A stretch of 44,146 bases of DNA from an actinobacterium SCGC AAA028-A23 (GTDB taxonomy: Bacteria; Actinomycetota; Actinomycetes; Nanopelagicales; Nanopelagicaceae). Where the stretch lies: NCBI GenBank assembly GCA_000378905.1, contig KB900602.1, positions 1 through 44,146 on the forward strand, in the 5' to 3' direction. The translations under genes were made by a program, and so were the position numbers. The notes below the pieces were generated by a model. That model worked only from the letters and a program-made list of their open reading frames with translations. It did not search any database and had not been told where the DNA came from. This document shows, in pieces, positions 28,722 through 37,436 of this stretch (position 1 is the first letter of the stretch; each line of letters begins with the position of its first letter).

Positions 28722-29720
28722 ATGGACCCCTTAGTCATTAAAGTACCGGCAGCATTTCCCATGGTCACTTTGGTTGGGCCTGCCGATAGTAATTTACGAA
28801 TTTTAGAAAATCGTTTCCCACAACTATCTGTGACTGTTAGAGGTAATGAGATTTATGTTGCAGGTGAACCTGATCAAGCCAAACAGTTTGTTAACTTAGT
28901 TGAAGAACTAATTGCGATTTTACGAGGTGGACAAAACTTAACGGCAGATTTAGTTCGTCGTTCAATAGACATGATTAAGCAAGATCCGACAGAGCACCCA
29001 GCTGAAGTATTGTCACTTAATATTTTAAGTAATCGTGGAAAAACAATTCGGCCAAAAACTGCAAACCAGAAAAAATACGTGGATGCTATTGATCAGAATA
29101 CGATAACTTTTGGAATTGGACCTGCTGGATCTGGTAAAACTTACCTGGCAATGGCAAAAGCAATTCAATCTTTGCAGGCCAAACAAGTTAATCGAATTAT
29201 TTTGACAAGACCAGCAGTTGAAGCCGGTGAGCGTTTAGGCTTTTTACCAGGCACACTTCATGAAAAAATTGATCCATACCTACGTCCGCTATTTGATGCT
29301 CTGCATGACATGATTGATCAAGAAGCCATACCAAGATTAATGAATTCAGGTGTAATTGAGGTTGCACCATTGGCTTATATGCGTGGCAGAACTCTAAATG
29401 ATTCTTTTATTATTTTAGATGAAGCTCAGAACACTACTGCCGAGCAAATGAAGATGTTCTTAACAAGACTTGGGTTTGGTTCCAAAATGGTTGTCACAGG
29501 TGATGTAACTCAGGTTGATTTGCCCAATAACTCTCAATCTGGATTAAAGATCGTTCAAGATGTATTGACGGGCGTAGAGGATATTTCTTTTATGTACTTG
29601 AATGCAGAAGATGTCGTTCGAAACAGATTAGTAGGAGATATTGTCACAGCTTATGGAAATTGGGATCAAAATATTTCAAAGAGCACTTTTCCAATACGAA
29701 GCGGTAAAGGTGATCGATAA
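28722..29720 (+). CDS. phoH: PhoH-like ATPase
   Basis: 332 residues. The P-loop GPAGSGKT is at 133-140 and the Walker B region is FIILDEAQNTT. An N-terminal KH-like part (about 10-70) precedes the ATPase. PhoH-like proteins are linked to RNA metabolism and stress; the neighbouring ybeY (rRNA maturation endonuclease) supports an RNA role. No phosphate-control box was recognised. A TAGAAT box 7 bases before the ATG may give a leaderless message. Confidence 0.94.
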   Translation: MDPLVIKVPAAFPMVTLVGPADSNLRILENRFPQLSVTVRGNEIYVAGEPDQAKQFVNLVEELIAILRGGQNLTADLVRRSIDMIKQDPTEHPAEVLSLNILSNRGKTIRPKTANQKKYVDAIDQNTITFGIGPAGSGKTYLAMAKAIQSLQAKQVNRIILTRPAVEAGERLGFLPGTLHEKIDPYLRPLFDALHDMIDQEAIPRLMNSGVIEVAPLAYMRGRTLNDSFIILDEAQNTTAEQMKMFLTRLGFGSKMVVTGDVTQVDLPNNSQSGLKIVQDVLTGVEDISFMYLNAEDVVRNRLVGDIVTAYGNWDQNISKSTFPIRSGKGDR

Positions 29721-29751
29721 TCAATTCAAACAATAGTTTGAGTTATAAATT

Positions 29752-30189
29752 ATGAAAATTGACTTAGAAAATCTCTCATCTGATGAGTGCAATGAGAAAT
29801 CGATTGCGTCCGTTGTTGAATACTCGCTTAGTAGATTAGGAATTCATCCAGACTCTGAAATTTCAATAAGATTTGTGGATGAAGTTGAAATGACCGATCT
29901 CCACTTAAAGTGGATGCAACTGGATGGCCCAACTGATGTTCTTTCATTCCCAATGGATGAAATGAAACCCAACTCAGTTGCCAATGGTCCTGGAGTAGTT
30001 GGAGATATTGTTTTGTGCCCAACATATGCTGCAAAGAATGGCAAGCAGACAGTTGAAAGAGAATTAGAGCTTTTAGCTGTTCATGGGGTGTTACATCTTC
30101 TTGGATATGATCATGAAGAAATCGAGGATGAGGTTGAAATGTTTTCCCTGCAAGAAAAGATTCTAGGTGAGTGGAGAGCATTAAAGTGA
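29752..30189 (+). CDS. ybeY: Endoribonuclease YbeY
   Basis: 145 residues. The metal-binding motif HGVLHLLGYDH near the C-terminus carries the three zinc histidines. The preceding LDGPTDVLSFPMDE and VGDIVLCP segments are conserved in the family. YbeY acts in 16S rRNA 3'-end maturation and ribosome quality control. Its stop overlaps the next start (GTGA). Confidence 0.95.
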   Translation: MKIDLENLSSDECNEKSIASVVEYSLSRLGIHPDSEISIRFVDEVEMTDLHLKWMQLDGPTDVLSFPMDEMKPNSVANGPGVVGDIVLCPTYAAKNGKQTVERELELLAVHGVLHLLGYDHEEIEDEVEMFSLQEKILGEWRALK

Positions 30190-31481
30190 GTATTTCTGAA
30201 TTATCAGTCGTATTTATCCTGCTTATGTTTGCTGGATTACTTGCCGGATGTGAATCAGCTTTAACATCTTTATCAAGGCTATTAATTGAAGAAATAGTAG
30301 AGGCCAGCCCTAAGTACAAGAAACGTTTTGATTTGTTTGTTGAAAACCCATCTAGATATTTAAATGTGCTTCTACTCGTACGAAAATCTTGTGAATTAAC
30401 AGCTACCGCACTTGTTGCAACCTCATTTGTTGAAAATGGAACAAACAAAGGCTTTGCGCTGGCCCAGGCAATTATTTTAATGGTTGCAATTTCATATGTA
30501 ATCGTTGGCGTTGGCCCTAGAACTATGGGTAAACAACATGCTCCAAAATGGTCAAAGTCAGCAATTACGATTGCTTGTTTGTTATCTCAAATTCTGGGAC
30601 CGCTAACTAACTTGCTAATTAAAATTGGAAATGCGCTAACCCCTGGAAAAGGATTTAAGTCAGGACCTTTTTCTACTGAGGCGGAGTTTCGTGATCTAGT
30701 GGATCAGGCAAGTGAGAGTGGGTTTGTGGAGGAATCAGAACGAGAAATGATTCATTCCGTTTTTGATCTTGGCGAAACAATGGTTCGCGAGCTGATGATT
30801 CCTCGTACTGAAATGGTATGGATCGAATCAGGCAAAAACTTAAGACAAGCATTATCGCTAGCCCTTAGATCGGGATTCACTCGTATCCCGGTAATCTCAG
30901 ATAATTTAGATAATGTGGTTGGAATTGCCTACGTTAAGGATCTTGCAAAACGGGTTCATGAAAACCGGGATGCCGAGCTAATAGAGAATGTAGAAGAGCA
31001 TCTTAGAAAAGCTACCTTTGTTCCCGAGACTAAAACTGCAGATGAATTGCTTAAGCAAATGCAAAGAGATCAAATCCATATGGCAGTAGTAGTGGATGAG
31101 TATGGTGGAACTGCTGGATTAATAACTATTGAAGATATTCTTGAAGAGATTGTTGGTGAAATTGCTGATGAATACGATGATGATGAAAGTGAAGAAGTTG
31201 AGTGGTTATCAGAAGGTAAAGCTAGAATCTCAGCGCGTTTGCATGTTGAAGATTTTACGGAAAAATTCGATTCACAATTTACAGCTGAAGAAATTGAAGA
31301 TGTAGATAGCATCGGTGGGTTAATTGCTAAACATTTGGGTCGAGTTCCAATACCAGGAAGCACAATTACCGTTCCTGGTTGGAAATTAACCGCGGAGAGA
31401 CCAGTTGGTAGGCGCCATCGAATTGCAACAGTTCTAGTGGAAAAAATTGAGGAAGCAAGTCAAATTACAGATCAGTTGTAA
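30186..31481 (+). CDS. CNNM/CorC-type membrane protein with CBS pair (hemolysin-C family)
   Basis: 431 residues from the GTG at 30186, which overlaps the ybeY stop by 4 bases; an in-frame GTG at 30171 is the alternative. The N-terminal DUF21/CNNM membrane domain has about four segments, including LLAGCESALTSLSRL. Two CBS motifs follow (about 200-325), with the region ending DEYGGTAGLITIEDILEEIVGEI. The C-terminal CorC/HlyC domain (about 340-425) contains EEIEDVDSIGGLIAKHLGRV. Family members are implicated in magnesium or cobalt efflux; the hemolysin name is historical. Confidence 0.88.
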   Translation: MSISELSVVFILLMFAGLLAGCESALTSLSRLLIEEIVEASPKYKKRFDLFVENPSRYLNVLLLVRKSCELTATALVATSFVENGTNKGFALAQAIILMVAISYVIVGVGPRTMGKQHAPKWSKSAITIACLLSQILGPLTNLLIKIGNALTPGKGFKSGPFSTEAEFRDLVDQASESGFVEESEREMIHSVFDLGETMVRELMIPRTEMVWIESGKNLRQALSLALRSGFTRIPVISDNLDNVVGIAYVKDLAKRVHENRDAELIENVEEHLRKATFVPETKTADELLKQMQRDQIHMAVVVDEYGGTAGLITIEDILEEIVGEIADEYDDDESEEVEWLSEGKARISARLHVEDFTEKFDSQFTAEEIEDVDSIGGLIAKHLGRVPIPGSTITVPGWKLTAERPVGRRHRIATVLVEKIEEASQITDQL

Positions 31482-31490
31482 GATGCTCTA

Positions 31491-32282
31491 ATGCGAATTG
31501 TCAGATTCACTGCTCCTGCAGATTCAGGCGTAGGAACAGATCCGTTATTTGGCGTTCTAAATGAGAAAGATTCAATCCTGCTTCTAAAGGGTGATCCAAT
31601 ATTTTCTGGAATTGTGCCACACGATAAAACTTTGAAATTGTCTGAGGTTAAGTTGTTGGCACCAGTTCTTCCTAGAAGCAAAGTTGTTTGTATAGGTAAA
31701 AATTATGCCGACCATGCAGCTGAAATGGATTCTGTGGTTCCAAGTGAGCCAGTTATTTTCATTAAACCCAATACCTCAGTAATCGGTCCAAACGAAACCA
31801 TTGTTTGGCCAAGAATGAGCGAGCGAGTGGACCATGAGGTAGAGCTTGCGATTGTTATTGGTCGAATTTGCAAAGAGGTACCAGCTGCAAAATATAAAGA
31901 TGTAATTTTTGGTTACACAATCGCAAATGATGTCACCGCTCGAGACCTGCAGAAAAAAGATGGCCAGTGGAGTAGAGCTAAAGGTTTTGACACCTTTTGC
32001 CCACTAGGGCCTTGGGTAGATACTGAGTTTGAACCAATTGATCAGAGAATCTCTGCAACCCTAAATGGTGAAGAAAGGCAATCGTCAAAACTATCTGAGA
32101 TGATTTTCAAAGTTCCTACAGTTATTGAATTTGTCTCAAATGTAATGACACTTCTTCCTGGTGATGTGATTCTGACTGGAACGCCTGCTGGTATTGGTCC
32201 CATGCCCGCGGGAGCTTCAATTTCAGTTTCAATTGACGGCTTAGGCACTTTAACCAATAGGGTTTCCTCTCGTGTCCAATAA
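31491..32282 (+). CDS. Fumarylacetoacetate hydrolase (FAH) family protein
   Basis: 263 residues. FAH-fold motifs are VCIGKNYADHAAEM, the metal-binding VDHEVELAIVIG and the segments NDVTARDLQ and KGFDTFCPLGPW, ending with LLPGDVILTGTPAGIGPM. The family includes acylpyruvases, oxaloacetate decarboxylases and 2-hydroxyhepta-diene-dioate isomerases. Its position directly upstream of gltX (11-base overlap) is common in actinobacteria but does not define the substrate. Confidence 0.9.
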   Translation: MRIVRFTAPADSGVGTDPLFGVLNEKDSILLLKGDPIFSGIVPHDKTLKLSEVKLLAPVLPRSKVVCIGKNYADHAAEMDSVVPSEPVIFIKPNTSVIGPNETIVWPRMSERVDHEVELAIVIGRICKEVPAAKYKDVIFGYTIANDVTARDLQKKDGQWSRAKGFDTFCPLGPWVDTEFEPIDQRISATLNGEERQSSKLSEMIFKVPTVIEFVSNVMTLLPGDVILTGTPAGIGPMPAGASISVSIDGLGTLTNRVSSRVQ

Positions 32283-33735
32283 ATCTTCGGTAAGAGTTAG
32301 ATTTGCCCCGTCGCCAACTGGGGATTTGCATGTCGGAAATATCCGAACAGCTCTTTTTGATTGGGCTTATGCAAGACATACTGGCGGTAAGTTGATTTTT
32401 AGAATTGAAGATACTGATACCGAAAGAGTTACCGATCAATATATTCAAGCTGCCATCGATACTTTGAAGTGGCTTGGTTTAAATTGGGATGAAGGCCCTG
32501 AGGTTGGTGGCGAGTATGGCCCGTACCTTCAATCGCAGCGATTAGAGATCTACGCAACTTGGGCAGATAAATTCTTGGCTCAGGGCGATGCTTATCATTG
32601 TTATTGCAGTGGCGAAGAGTTAGAAGAGCGACGCCAATTGCAGATGAAGAATAATCAAGCGCCTGGATATGACGGAAAATGTCGAAATCTGTCAGCGACG
32701 CAAATACAAGAGTTTAAGTCGCAGGGAAGAAAACCAGTTGTCAGAATGCGAATGCCTGATGGCGAAACAACATTTGTTGATGCTATCCGCGGTGAGGTTA
32801 AGTTTGAGCACAAGTATGTACCTGACTTTGTACTAGCCAGAGCGGATGGTTCACCACTTTATACACTGGCTGTTGCTGTTGATGATGTGCTCATGAAAAT
32901 CACCCATGTATTACGAGGTGAAGATTTACTCTCTTCTACACCTCGACAAATTCGTGTTTATCAGGCAATGGGATTGAAGCCTAGTGAGTACCCAATCTTT
33001 GCCCACCTACCATTTGTAATGGGCCAAGATAATGCAAAATTATCTAAGCGAAATGGTGAAGTGTCTATTGCTTGGTATAGAGAACAAGGATTTCTGCCTG
33101 AAGCTATCTGTAATTACTTAGCACTACTTGGCTGGTCTCCTGGAGATGACAAAGAAAATATTACGATGCAAGAGTTGGTTGAGTTATTCACTGTTGAAAG
33201 AGTTAATAGCAGCCCGGCTAGATTTGATATGAAAAAGCTGGAGGCTATTAATGGCGATAAAATTCGTGCTCTCACCATTGATGAATTTCTCAAATGGGCG
33301 CTGCCATTCCTGATAAACGCTAAAGTTATTACTGGAACTCAAGCAGAGCTAGATGTAGTCCGATCTGCCCTGCCAATTATTCAAGAGCGAATTGTGAAGT
33401 TAGCTGAGATACCGACAATGTTGAACTTTTTGTTTGTTAAGAATTTCAAAGTTGAAGGTGATGAAATGGGCAAGATTGTTGATCCTGATTCCCAAAATGT
33501 TTTGAAAGTTGCATTGACTAAACTTGAGCCTGTGCAATCTTGGGATCATGTTGCCATTGAATCCGTACTACGGGTGGCGTTGATCGAAGAGCTTGGCTTA
33601 AAACCAAGAATCGCTTTTAGTGCTCTTCGGATTGCGGTAACCGGTTCACATATTTCACCGCCATTGTTTGAGTCTTTGGAACTTTTGGGCAAGGAGCGTT
33701 CAATAGCCAGAATTAAGGCGGCAATTTCCAATTAA
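32272..33735 (+). CDS. gltX: Glutamyl-tRNA synthetase
   Basis: 487 residues from a GTG overlapping the FAH gene. The class I HIGH motif reads FAPSPTGDLHVGN (residues 11-23) and the KMSKS motif reads KLSKR near 256-260. Length and domains are complete, including the helical anticodon-binding part. Actinobacteria normally make Gln-tRNA by GatCAB transamidation, so this enzyme is expected to charge both tRNA-Glu and tRNA-Gln; both tRNAs lie directly downstream. Confidence 0.96.
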   Translation: MSNKSSVRVRFAPSPTGDLHVGNIRTALFDWAYARHTGGKLIFRIEDTDTERVTDQYIQAAIDTLKWLGLNWDEGPEVGGEYGPYLQSQRLEIYATWADKFLAQGDAYHCYCSGEELEERRQLQMKNNQAPGYDGKCRNLSATQIQEFKSQGRKPVVRMRMPDGETTFVDAIRGEVKFEHKYVPDFVLARADGSPLYTLAVAVDDVLMKITHVLRGEDLLSSTPRQIRVYQAMGLKPSEYPIFAHLPFVMGQDNAKLSKRNGEVSIAWYREQGFLPEAICNYLALLGWSPGDDKENITMQELVELFTVERVNSSPARFDMKKLEAINGDKIRALTIDEFLKWALPFLINAKVITGTQAELDVVRSALPIIQERIVKLAEIPTMLNFLFVKNFKVEGDEMGKIVDPDSQNVLKVALTKLEPVQSWDHVAIESVLRVALIEELGLKPRIAFSALRIAVTGSHISPPLFESLELLGKERSIARIKAAISN

Positions 33736-33775
33736 TTTGTGGTGCAGGGTATTCTTATCCAGTACTAAAAAGTTT

Positions 33776-33847
33776 TGGGGTATGGGGTAATTGGTAGCCC
33801 AGCTGATTCTGGTTCAGCTTGTCTAGGTTCGAGTCCTGGTACCCCAG
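33776..33847 (+). tRNA. tRNA-Gln (anticodon CUG)
   Basis: 72 bases. Acceptor stem TGGGGTA pairs with TACCCCA. The anticodon arm is GCTGA-TTCTGGT-TCAGC, giving anticodon CTG (codon CAG). The T arm contains GGTTCGAGTCC and the discriminator base is G. The 3' CCA is not encoded. It follows gltX by 40 bases; TATTCT near 33750 may be its -10 box. Confidence 0.95.
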
Positions 33848-33871
33848 CGATAATGTAAAGTTTTACCGTAC

Positions 33872-33944
33872 GGCTCCGTCGTCTAGTGGCCTAGGACTCT
33901 GGCTTCTCAAGCCAGCTACGAGGGTTCGAATCCCTTCGGAGCTA
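33872..33944 (+). tRNA. tRNA-Glu (anticodon CUC)
   Basis: 73 bases. Acceptor stem GGCTCCG pairs with CGGAGCT (first pair a G-T wobble). The anticodon arm CTGGC-TTCTCAA-GCCAG gives anticodon CTC (codon GAG). The T arm is AGGGTTCGAATCCCT. CCA is not encoded. It lies 24 bases after tRNA-Gln and is probably cotranscribed with it. Confidence 0.95.
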
Positions 33945-33950
33945 CATCTA

Positions 33951-34673
33951 TTACTTACTGCTTTTAAGTAAGTGCTCAGTTAATCTGGCTGCAGTTGCAA
34001 CAACGGCGGCTGCATGAATTCTCCCAGGCTGTCTGCTTAATCTTTCAATAGGCCCACTAATACTTACCGCTGCGATAACTTTATTATTTGGACCACGAAC
34101 TGGTGCAGACACAGATGCAACGCCTGCTTCTCTTTCTCCAACTGATTGAGCCCAACCTCGACGCCTAACCGCTGAAAGATTTGCGGCTGTGAATTTTGCA
34201 TTAACCAAACTTCGATGAAGTTTGTCGGCCTCTTGCCATGCAAGAAGAATTTGTGCAGCAGAGCCAGCTTGCATAGTTAACACAGTGCCAACAGGAACAG
34301 AATCTCTTAATCCAGTTAATCTTTCAGCGGTTGCAACGCAAATTCTAAGATCACCTTGTCTTCGGTATAACTGAGCACTCTCGCCAGTTGCATCGCGCAA
34401 TGCAGTCAGGGCAGGGGAGGCAACTGCCAATAATTTATCTTCACCGGCTGCTGCAGCCAGTTCGCTAGATCTTGCTCCAAGCACAAAACGACCAGAAAAA
34501 TCTCGACTAACAAGTCGGTGATGTTCTAATGCAACGGCCAGGCGATGCGCCGTTGGCCTTGCTATCCCAGTTGATGCAACAAGCTCGCTTAAGGATTGTG
34601 GTCCTGCCTCTAGGGCTGCCAAAATCTTTACCGCTTTATCTAAAACACCAACTCCGCTATTCTTACCGTCCAC
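33951..34673 (-). CDS. ndgR: IclR-family regulator NdgR (leuCD-linked)
   Basis: 240 residues if started at the GTG at 34673, giving an N-terminus MDGKNSGVGVLDKA that resembles known NdgR starts; an in-frame GTG at 34694 adds 7 residues. The IclR winged helix (about 10-75) includes ASTGIARPTAHRLAVALEHH. The effector domain includes GESAQLYRRQGDLRICVA and ASVSAPVRGPNNKVIAAVS. NdgR/LtbR regulates branched-chain amino acid genes in actinobacteria. It is divergent from leuC, and the gap between them should hold the operator. Confidence 0.9.
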   Translation of the reverse strand: MDGKNSGVGVLDKAVKILAALEAGPQSLSELVASTGIARPTAHRLAVALEHHRLVSRDFSGRFVLGARSSELAAAAGEDKLLAVASPALTALRDATGESAQLYRRQGDLRICVATAERLTGLRDSVPVGTVLTMQAGSAAQILLAWQEADKLHRSLVNAKFTAANLSAVRRRGWAQSVGEREAGVASVSAPVRGPNNKVIAAVSISGPIERLSRQPGRIHAAAVVATAARLTEHLLKSSK

Positions 34674-34755
34674 ACTCTGATAATGCCATCTCACCTATTG
34701 AGAAGCAAATCCGGGTGAAAATATTAAGAGAAATAAATAAGGGGTTAGATCCAAA

Positions 34756-36153
34756 ATGGGTAAGACGCTAGCAGAGAAAATTTGGTCCGAGCATGTGGTT
34801 TCTTCCACGGCCGGTGAACCAGATTTACTTTACATTGATCTGCACCTAATTCACGAGGTTACTAGCCCACAAGCATTTGATGGTTTACGTCTTGCAAATC
34901 GAAAAGTTCGCAGACCTGATTTAACCATTGCTACTGAAGATCACAATGTGCCAACTTTAAATATCGATAAACCAATTGCTGATCCAGTATCTAAATTACA
35001 GGTAGACACCCTACGAAAAAATTGTGTTGAATTTGGTGTAAGGCTGCACTCCTTAGGAGATGTTGATCAAGGAATCGTGCACGTAGTTGGACCACAGCTA
35101 GGTATTACCCAGCCAGGAATGACAATTGTTTGCGGAGATTCTCACACATCAACTCATGGCGCATTTGGTGCATTAGCTTTTGGTATTGGCACCAGCGAGG
35201 TCGAGCATGTATTGGCAACTCAAACTTTGCCATTGCTACGACCAAAGACGATGGCAATAAATGTTGAAGGAAGCCTTAAGGCTGGAGTGACTAGTAAAGA
35301 TATTATTTTGGCAGTAATCGCAAAGATCGGAACTGGCGGCGGTCAAGGTTACATTCTTGAGTATCGTGGAAGTGCTATTCGGGAATTATCAATGGAAGCC
35401 AGAATGACTATTTGTAATATGTCTATCGAAGCTGGTGCAAGAGCTGGATTAATCGCCCCTGATCAAACAACCTTTGATTATGTTAAAGGTAAACCTCACG
35501 CTCCAACTGGTGCAGAGTGGGATTTGGCAGTTGCCTACTGGAAGACCTTAACTACAGATTCAGATGCAAAATTTGATAAAGAGGTTAATTTAAATGCCGA
35601 TGAACTTGCACCATTTGTTACTTGGGGTACAAATCCTGGACAGGGACTGCCACTAAGTGCATCAGTGCCTAACCCAAGTGATTTTGGAAATGCCGAAGAT
35701 CGCGGTGCTGCAGAGCGAGCACTTGAATATATGGATTTAAAACCAGGAACTCCACTTAAATCAATCAAGGTTGATACGGTATTTCTAGGTTCATGTACAA
35801 ATGGTCGAATTGAAGATTTACGATCAGCAGCATCCATTATTAAGGGAAAGAAAATTGCTTCATCACTTCGATTATTGGTAGTGCCTGGCTCTGCTCGCGT
35901 CAGATTGCAAGCTGAATCTGAAGGATTAGATAAAGTCTTTCTTGATGCCGGCGCTGAATGGCGAAGTGCTGGATGTTCTATGTGTTTGGGAATGAATCCA
36001 GATCAGTTAAAACCAGGTGAGCGAGCAGCCTCAACAAGTAATAGAAACTTTGAAGGTCGCCAAGGTAAAGGCGGTCGTACTCACTTGGTAAGTCCATTAG
36101 TAGCAGCAGCTACAGCATTAAAGGGCACTTTGGCATCACCGGCGGATTTGTAA
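34756..36153 (+). CDS. leuC: 3-isopropylmalate dehydratase large subunit
   Basis: 465 residues of the aconitase family. The 4Fe-4S ligands are C347 (FLGSCTNGR), C407 and C410 ([11 protein letters not shown]). LeuC with LeuD isomerises 2-isopropylmalate to 3-isopropylmalate in leucine synthesis. AAGGGG lies upstream of the ATG at a wide spacing of about 12 bases. leuD starts 1 base after its stop. Expected to be controlled by the divergent ndgR. Confidence 0.97.
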   Translation: MGKTLAEKIWSEHVVSSTAGEPDLLYIDLHLIHEVTSPQAFDGLRLANRKVRRPDLTIATEDHNVPTLNIDKPIADPVSKLQVDTLRKNCVEFGVRLHSLGDVDQGIVHVVGPQLGITQPGMTIVCGDSHTSTHGAFGALAFGIGTSEVEHVLATQTLPLLRPKTMAINVEGSLKAGVTSKDIILAVIAKIGTGGGQGYILEYRGSAIRELSMEARMTICNMSIEAGARAGLIAPDQTTFDYVKGKPHAPTGAEWDLAVAYWKTLTTDSDAKFDKEVNLNADELAPFVTWGTNPGQGLPLSASVPNPSDFGNAEDRGAAERALEYMDLKPGTPLKSIKVDTVFLGSCTNGRIEDLRSAASIIKGKKIASSLRLLVVPGSARVRLQAESEGLDKVFLDAGAEWRSAGCSMCLGMNPDQLKPGERAASTSNRNFEGRQGKGGRTHLVSPLVAAATALKGTLASPADL

Positions 36154-36154
36154 A

Positions 36155-36751
36155 ATGGAAAAATTCATAAAGCATTCAGGAAGTGCATTGCCACTTCGTC
36201 GAAGCAATGTTGATACCGATCAAATCATCCCTGCGGTGTATTTGAAGCGAATTACAAAAAGTGGCTTTGAAGATGGATTATTTGCAGCCTGGCGAAATGA
36301 CCCTAGCTTTGTACTAAACCAACCACAGTTTAAAAATGCCACCATATTGGTAGCTGGTCCAGATTTTGGTACTGGGTCATCCCGAGAGCATGCAGTTTGG
36401 GCACTTCAAAATTATGGTTTCAAGGTAGTTCTCTCAAGTAGATTCGCAGATATCTTCCGTGGCAATTCTCAGAAGATGGGATTGCTGACTGTGATTTTGA
36501 CGCAAGATGAGATTGAAAATATCTGGCAAACAATCGAAAAGAGTGCTGATACTCAAATAACTGTAGATCTTGAGAGTAAAACAGTTTCCTATGAAGGTAA
36601 AACCCTCACATTTACAATCGATGATTACACCAGATGGCGCCTGATGGAAGGTCTCGATGACATTGGTTTGACCTTTACCAAAATCGATGAGGTTTCAAAG
36701 TTTGAAGAAAAAAGAGCGAGTTTTAAGCCTAAAACATTGCCAATTCTCTAG
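36155..36751 (+). CDS. leuD: 3-isopropylmalate dehydratase small subunit
   Basis: 198 residues. The swivelling-domain motifs [16 protein letters not shown] and [21 protein letters not shown] are conserved. It forms the heterodimer with LeuC. The gene directly follows leuC. A perfect 9-pair hairpin starts 6 bases after its stop. Confidence 0.97.
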   Translation: MEKFIKHSGSALPLRRSNVDTDQIIPAVYLKRITKSGFEDGLFAAWRNDPSFVLNQPQFKNATILVAGPDFGTGSSREHAVWALQNYGFKVVLSSRFADIFRGNSQKMGLLTVILTQDEIENIWQTIEKSADTQITVDLESKTVSYEGKTLTFTIDDYTRWRLMEGLDDIGLTFTKIDEVSKFEEKRASFKPKTLPIL

Positions 36752-36756
36752 TTCAA

Positions 36757-36781
36757 AACTCTAAAGTAATTATTTAGAGTT
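36757..36781 (+). terminator. AT-rich hairpin after leuD
   Basis: AACTCTAAA (36757-36765) and TTTAGAGTT (36773-36781) form a perfect 9-pair stem with a 7-base loop. It starts 6 bases past the leuD stop. There is no clean T run after it (TGCGTTTAAAT), so it may be an mRNA 3'-end stabiliser or weak terminator. Confidence 0.5.
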
Positions 36782-36843
36782 GCGTTTAAATCGCTAAAAA
36801 CCTTGATTTTAAATAAGAATTTGGGTGCGACACACCCAACTGA

Positions 36844-36915
36844 TTAAGCAAACTTTCATCACTCACCCCATAGATTAACCCTCAGTTAAGCAAATGCTTA
36901 ATGTTTACGCTTAAA
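36844..36915. promoter_or_regulatory. TTAAGC repeats and palindrome upstream of hup
   Basis: A perfect palindrome TTAAGCA-AA-TGCTTAA occupies 36886-36901. The left half with its spacer, TTAAGCAAA, recurs at 36844-36852, 42 bases upstream. A further GCTTAA follows around 36909-36914. These lie 30-85 bases before the hup ATG and may be operator or promoter elements. AAGGGG precedes the ATG by 5-6 bases as its ribosome site. Confidence 0.4.
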
Positions 36916-36929
36916 AATAAGGGGATCAA

Positions 36930-37343
36930 ATGAACAAGGCCCAGTTCATCGCTTATCTAGCACCACAATTTGGTGATAGTAAGAAAGAAGCTGCTCGCGC
37001 TGTTGAGGTTGTATTTGATGCGATCGTTCGCAATATCTCAAAGGGCGAAGATGTAATGATTAATGATTTCGGTAAGTTTAAGAAAGTAGATCGTCCAGCA
37101 CGTAAGGGACGTAACCCATTTACCGGCGAGACAATTCAAATCAAAGCAAGCAAGAAGGTTCGTTTCTTAGCTGCTAAAGGTTTGAAAGAGGTTATTTCTG
37201 GTGCACGTAAATTAGGACCAGCTCCAACACCTCCTGCAAAGGCTGCTCCAGCAAAGGCTGCAAAGGCTGTTAAGAAAGTTGGAAAGGCAAAGAAGGTTTC
37301 TCGCAAACCTGCAAAGAAAGCGAAGAAGTCAAAGCGTCGCTAA
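36930..37343 (+). CDS. hup: HU-type nucleoid protein with basic C-terminal tail (HupB-like)
   Basis: 137 residues. Residues 1-90 are a standard HU fold (MNKAQFIAYLAPQFGDSKKE at the start and GRNPFTGETIQIKASKKVRF in the DNA-binding arm). Residues 95-137 are a Lys/Ala/Pro tail with PAKKAKKSK-like motifs, as in actinobacterial HupB/Hlp, which resembles histone H1 tails. It compacts DNA. It sits alone between upstream palindromes and a strong terminator, so it is a single-gene transcript. Confidence 0.95.
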   Translation: MNKAQFIAYLAPQFGDSKKEAARAVEVVFDAIVRNISKGEDVMINDFGKFKKVDRPARKGRNPFTGETIQIKASKKVRFLAAKGLKEVISGARKLGPAPTPPAKAAPAKAAKAVKKVGKAKKVSRKPAKKAKKSKRR

Positions 37344-37354
37344 TTAAGTAATTG

Positions 37355-37391
37355 AAAAAGCGGGATCTCATGCGTGGGGTCCCGCTTTTTT
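37355..37391 (+). terminator. Intrinsic terminator of hup
   Basis: GCGGGA (37360-37365) pairs with TCCCGC (37380-37385), extended by flanking A and T runs, and is followed by TTTTTT (37386-37391). This is the clearest rho-independent terminator in the window. The A run upstream means it may act on both strands. Confidence 0.88.
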
Positions 37392-37424
37392 ACGCTCATT
37401 TACACCCAATTCAATGATTGGTCG

Positions 37425-37430
37425 TAGAAT
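37425..37430 (+). promoter_or_regulatory. Candidate leaderless promoter -10 box for the acyltransferase gene
   Basis: TAGAAT ends 6 bases before the GTG start at 37437 and lies in a 45-base gap after the hup terminator, so a promoter is needed here. The predicted transcription start coincides with the GTG. TTTACA at 37399-37404 is a possible but widely spaced -35. Confidence 0.55.
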
Positions 37431-37436
37431 TATGCA

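Noticed and set aside
29828-30448. 206-codon open frame on the minus strand
   Set aside because: It lies antisense across ybeY and the start of the CBS protein gene, both well supported, and its translation has no recognisable domain.
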